Position numbers and translations under genes: made by a program | From: Henckelia pumila | Lineage: Eukaryota; Streptophyta; Magnoliopsida; Lamiales; Gesneriaceae | DNA length: 64,000 bases | Assembly (NCBI RefSeq): GCF_033568475.1 | Contig: NC_133120.1 | Location: 90,786,151-90,850,150, forward strand | Reading direction: 5' to 3' | The notes under the pieces: generated by a model | Told to the model about the DNA's origin: nothing | Databases searched by the model: none | Seen by the model: only the letters and a program-made list of their open reading frames with translations | Shown: piece by piece, positions 60,081-64,000 of the stretch | Position numbering within the stretch: position 1 is the stretch's first letter | Layout: each line of letters begins with the position of its first letter

Positions 60081-62306
60081 TGTGATGACCCGAGTTCTAA
60101 TCTCTCATTTAATCAAACCATCATAAGTAATAGTCAAGTAATCAAAGACTAAACAAAGTAATTTTTTTTTTTTTAAAATCAGAGCACCTCGCTCGATCGG
60201 TAAAAATCTACCGATCGAGCGAGCACAAAGGCCCAACTCTCGGGTGCAACAAAATTGTGGCCTTGCTCGATCTGCAACAATTCACCGATCGAGCGAGCCA
60301 CAATCTTCAAGTTTTCTGTCCCTGCAATAATGGCCTCGCTCGATCCGTGATAATTCACCGATCGAGCGAGAGCATTTTCCAGAAAAAGAACAGAAGAACT
60401 TTTGCTGTCAAAAACGAGTTCCTTCATGAATTTTTCATCCAATATCAACTCATACAAAACCTATTCAAATATCATAAGCCAACATGCATTCTCACATGTT
60501 AAAGTTGATAGAATTGAATCATCACAATGCCTTAAAATCATCTCAATATAAACACATGAACCATAGAAGATTCATTATGATAGTAAAAACATTAAGCTAC
60601 AACAACATGTTGTCTCAAGGATTTACACATCTTTCCAAATCCTATATACATAAACAAGACAACAACTTATTATCAACAAATCTTGGTACAAGTAGCTATA
60701 TCATGATCATGTGTTTGGACTCAACACTATCATTGACAGCACAAGAAACCATCTATACTCGGATCATCACGCTATTCTCTCATCCCCTTGTTCTTCATGT
60801 TCGCTTTTGCCCTGTTTTAATCCCGCCTATTGCTATGACACATACAACACAACAATAGCCGGATAACTCCGGTGAGAAATATATTTCCCAGTAAAAGCAA
60901 CTAAACATGCATAGGAAGCATATATCAAACTCATGATATAAATAAAGACAATGCATGTTTTAAAACAAGGTTAATCTCTTATCTCGTCGGTTGAGATCCC
61001 GAGAAGAAGATATCATAGCTAACCACCGACTCTCCCAATCGAGGTAGGGCTACTTATCTTACTTCTCTAGACTTTGAAGCCACTACATATGCATTTCAGA
61101 CGCTAGGCTACGTCAACCACCCAGGCCATACATATATAATCCCTCAAATCGTCTATTCGAACGTTTCCGTTCATTTCAAAATCAAAGAATAAGTCTTTCA
61201 AGATGAATGCAATATATATCATCACAAAAGCATTCATTAACATCTAATACTCATTCAATAAATCATAGAAGAGCATAGAAAAACAATTAAGCAAATAAGT
61301 ATGTGATTTAGGGAACTCGATACAAACCATTTCGAGTTATAATCCCATCGAATCCTAGTTCACTTTTACCTTTCAAATGTCATGTGTATGGTGTTTTCTA
61401 ACTTGACAAAATCTGTACAAGATCAACCATAAGCCTATCTCAAAATCTGCTCAATTTTCAACTCAAACGTCAAGGCAAAACGCTACCAACCTCGTTCTTT
61501 CTTCTATCGGTTTCGGAGGCGATGTTCTCAAGCTCGATGTGTCCTGTTTATACACTGAAAACAGAGCATACAACCAAGGAAATATCAGCTACTATACACC
61601 TCAACAGCAGCTCGAGCACAAACTAGCAAAACATTTCAAATCAAGAGTTTGACGGCATATCGGTATACACTCGGCAATCCCGAACGCAACTATAACACTT
61701 TTAACATTCATATCAACTGTATATCATTCCAAACTCAGCATATCAGCAGATATATAGATCGAATCATAGCTGGGAAATCATAAGAACATGATACAACAAT
61801 CATTCCTCAACCCAACTTCAATAAAACAAGTTATAGCAGCTCAACAACACCATTCCATGCACAAATCTGATTTCTTTCAATTTCGAATTCCCAAACCCTG
61901 ATGAACTAAGAGAAAACTTACATCAATTTGAAGGTCTCGTTGCAAGGATTCCAGAACATCTTTCGGAATCGAAAACAGATAACCGTATCAAAAGATATCT
62001 CAATTTGAAGATGAAGAATGAACTTGGTTTCTTTGCTCTTGCACTCTCGTTTTCTTCCTCTGATTTTCTGATAGAAGTTGATGAATCACACGTGAATAAG
62101 CTTAGGAATAACAAGTGTCCAGCTCAAAATAAGGATTTTGCACTTTGGCCCCTCAAGTTATCAATAATTGCAATTCAGTCCTTAACTTCCTATTTCATTC
62201 AATTTCAATCCTAATCAATTTAAGAATATTAGAATTTAAATCAAAACTCCAAATATTCCCAAATTAATTATTCTCGGATTAAAATTAAATAATTCCGGGC
62301 ATTACA
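60081..62306 (-). repeat. Shared middle LTR
   Basis: 2226 bp. On its left side it acts as the 5' LTR of the first unit (next to the PBS). On its right side it directly adjoins the polypurine tract of a second internal region (62,307-62,319), so it is also that unit's 3' LTR. The triple hairpins are present at about 60,188-60,370. Confidence 0.9.
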
Positions 62307-62403
62307 ATTCTCCCCCACTAAGACTCGATTTCGTCCTCGAAATCTCAAGTAGTTTCAACAGATCATATAATAGGAAGAACAGAAAGACTAAAGGAGACTC
62401 ACA

Positions 62404-63060
62404 TCATTGAAACATCTCTGGAAATCGTTGTCGCATATCTGATTCTGTCTCCCAAGTAGCTTCTTTAATACCATGACGACTCCACTGAACTTTCACAAGC
62501 GGAATAGTCTTCGTTCGAAGTTGCTTCTCCTTACAATCAAGAATCTGAAATGGCTTTTCGAAATAACTCAAAGTCTCGTCGAGTTCAGCCTCATCAGATT
62601 GAAGTACATGAGATTCATCAGCAAGATATTTTCGAAGCATCGATACATAAAAGACATCATGTATTCCAGATAAAGCCGGAGGAAGAGCTAATCGATAGGC
62701 AAGATTGCCTATTTTCTCCAGAATTTCATACGGACCAATGTAGCGTGGAGACAACTTCCCTCGCTTGCCAAATCGTACGGTGCCTCTGAACGGAGAAATC
62801 TTCAGAAATACACGATCCCCCTGTTCAAAAGACAAAGGTCGACGTCGAATATTGGCATACTTCACTTGTCTATCCTGAGCTGTCTTCATTCTTTTCTGAA
62901 TAAGCTTCACTTGCAGAAATATCATCCCAGAAAAGAGGTGATCGACATTTTCTACCATACAGAGCTTCAAACGGAGCCATCTCAATACTCGATTGATAGC
63001 TATTGTTGTACGAGAATTCACAAAGTGGTAGTGATTCTTGCCAACTAGTGCCAAAATCAA
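62404..63060 (-). pseudogene. Integrase C-terminus and chromodomain, copy 2 (deletion)
   Basis: The 44-bp deletion joins two frames, so the first ~50 residues of this open frame are out-of-frame sequence and the true integrase C-terminal frame resumes at QVKLIQKRMK. The stretch GTVRFGKRGKLSPRYIG is intact, without the stop present in copy 1. The chromodomain follows (VQWSRHGIKEATWE). Confidence 0.85.
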
Positions 63061-63072
63061 GCACTACAGCTC

Positions 63073-63993
63073 TCAACATGTCTTCCAATGTCTGAATAGT
63101 ACGCTCAGACTGTCCGTCTGTCTGTGGATATGATACGCTGTGCTCAAGTGTAGCTGAGTACCCAAAGCATTCTGTAAGCTGTACCAGAAGTGAGATGTAA
63201 ATCGAGGATCACGATCTGATACAATAGACTTCGGCACTCCATGTAATCTGACAACTTCTCGGACATAAAGCTCTGCCATCTGATCGTGTCGATATGTCAT
63301 ACGATAAGGAATAAAACATGCTGACTTCGTTAATCTGTCGATAAGCACCCAGATAGCATCGCAACCTCTGGAAGATCGAGGTAACTTCGTCACGAAGTCC
63401 ATGGAAATATGATCCCATTTCCATTCTGGCACAGATAAACTCTGTAACAAACCAGGCGGCGGTTTCTTCCTTTCAGCTTTCACCTGCTGGCAATTAAGAC
63501 ATCGAGCTACAAAATCAGTGATATCTATCTTCATTTGTTTCCACCAATAATGAGCTTTCAGATCATTGTACATCTTTCTACCACCAGGATGAATGCTATA
63601 ACGGCTACAATGCGCCTCTTTCAGTAGTTGTTGACGCACATCAGAAATATCAGGCACTACAAGGCGATTATGAACATAAAGAAGATCATTTCGAACCTGA
63701 TATTCAGACACATGCCCTGACCGGACTTTCTCAATTGAATTCTGCACACTCTGATCAAGTTTCTGAGCTTCTCTGATTCTCAAAAGTAACTCTGGTTCAA
63801 CTTGAATTTGATAAAGTCTCAAAGGCTGATAATTCGTATCAAATACTAATCCTGAACAACAACAGTCTTCAATCAAATGAGATACACCAATTGTCGATAG
63901 AGATAAAGAACATACCTTTCGACTCAATGCATCAGCTGCTGCATTCGATTTCCCCGGATAGTATCTAATCTCACAATCAAAGTCTTTCAGCAA
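63073..63993 (-). pseudogene. RNase H/integrase part of pol, copy 2, same frameshift as copy 1
   Basis: An open frame of 306 codons covering the RNase H end ([20 protein letters not shown]), the HHCC domain and the integrase catalytic core. It ends with the same out-of-frame tail after AYH as copy 1, caused by the same 2-bp insertion. It keeps the serine in ALSRK, where copy 1 has ALNRK. The reading frame continues past the right edge of the window. Confidence 0.88.
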
Positions 63994-64000
63994 ATCAAGC

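Larger units (their letters stand above)
52711..62306 (-). mobile_element. Ty3/gypsy chromovirus (Tekay/Del-like), LTR-internal-LTR unit
   Basis: On the minus strand the element runs from a 5' LTR (62306-60081) through the primer binding site TGGTATCAGAGC (60075-60064), gag-pol, and the polypurine tract AGTGGGGGAGAAT (54955-54943) to a 3' LTR (54942-52711). LTRs start TG and end CA, apart from one changed base in the left copy. Domain order is gag, protease, RT, RNase H, integrase, chromodomain. No target duplication can be checked because a second internal region follows 62,306. Confidence 0.9.
62307..64000 (-). mobile_element. Second chromovirus internal region, partial (runs off the right edge)
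   Basis: It starts with the polypurine tract and follows the first unit's sequence closely. It contains part of RNase H, the integrase and the chromodomain. Compared with the first unit it lacks 44 bp (equivalent to 55,550-55,593) next to CTTCACTTG near 62,913. The window ends inside the RNase H region. Confidence 0.9.

Noticed and set aside
52711-62306. Simple single insertion with 5-bp target duplication
   Set aside because: The DNA after 62,306 is retrotransposon interior, not host DNA, so no duplication can exist at that border.

Overview
The window is plant nuclear DNA. The genes have many introns with GT/AG junctions, the intergenic DNA is very AT-rich and full of transposons, and the recognisable proteins are plant orthologues: a DnaJ-C21/JJJ1-type co-chaperone, an ISD11-type LYR protein, a CLE9/10-type peptide precursor, a SNAP33-type t-SNARE, a DGK1-type diacylglycerol kinase and two TPS-a-type terpene synthases. 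A eudicot, probably an asterid, fits best. The species cannot be read from the sequence.

Positions 1-22,500 are the conserved, gene-rich part. They hold a truncated LTR at the left edge, JJJ1 (+, 4 exons), ISD11 (+, 1 exon), the CLE gene (-, 1 exon), SNAP33 (-, 5 coding exons with an apparent 1-bp frameshift in exon 2) and DGK1 (-, 7 coding exons). These are single-copy housekeeping or signalling genes with no sign of being co-regulated.

Positions 22,900-51,650 are a recently duplicated terpene synthase locus. Two blocks of about 12-14 kb (A, about 22.9-36.8 kb; B, about 39.2-51.65 kb) each end in an apparently intact seven-exon sesquiterpene-synthase-type gene (551 and 557 aa). Comparing the blocks exposes clean transposon insertions with empty sites. 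These include a Cassandra-type TRIM with 5S-rRNA-like LTRs (41,169-41,931), an hAT-like element (39,390-39,911), and MITEs in introns of the second TPS gene. The first TPS gene alone has a roughly 410-bp tandem duplication upstream and a TATAAA box; the second has CATAAA at the same place. Many inverted-repeat MITEs, minisatellites and AT microsatellites fill the rest.

Positions 52,711-64,000 are a Ty3/gypsy chromovirus (Tekay/Del-like, minus strand) arranged as LTR - internal - LTR - internal. It is therefore a tandem array sharing a middle LTR, not a simple insertion. It interrupts a PIF/Harbinger-like element whose intact copy lies at 44,704-45,528. Both internal regions share the same +2 frameshift in the integrase. 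The LTRs carry three GATCGAGCGAG-type hairpins in a row; an unrelated LTR at the window start carries a comparable cluster of short palindromes.

No operons, CRISPR arrays or tRNA/rRNA genes were recognised. All exon boundaries were read by eye from splice signals, protein-family similarity and comparison of the two TPS paralogues.
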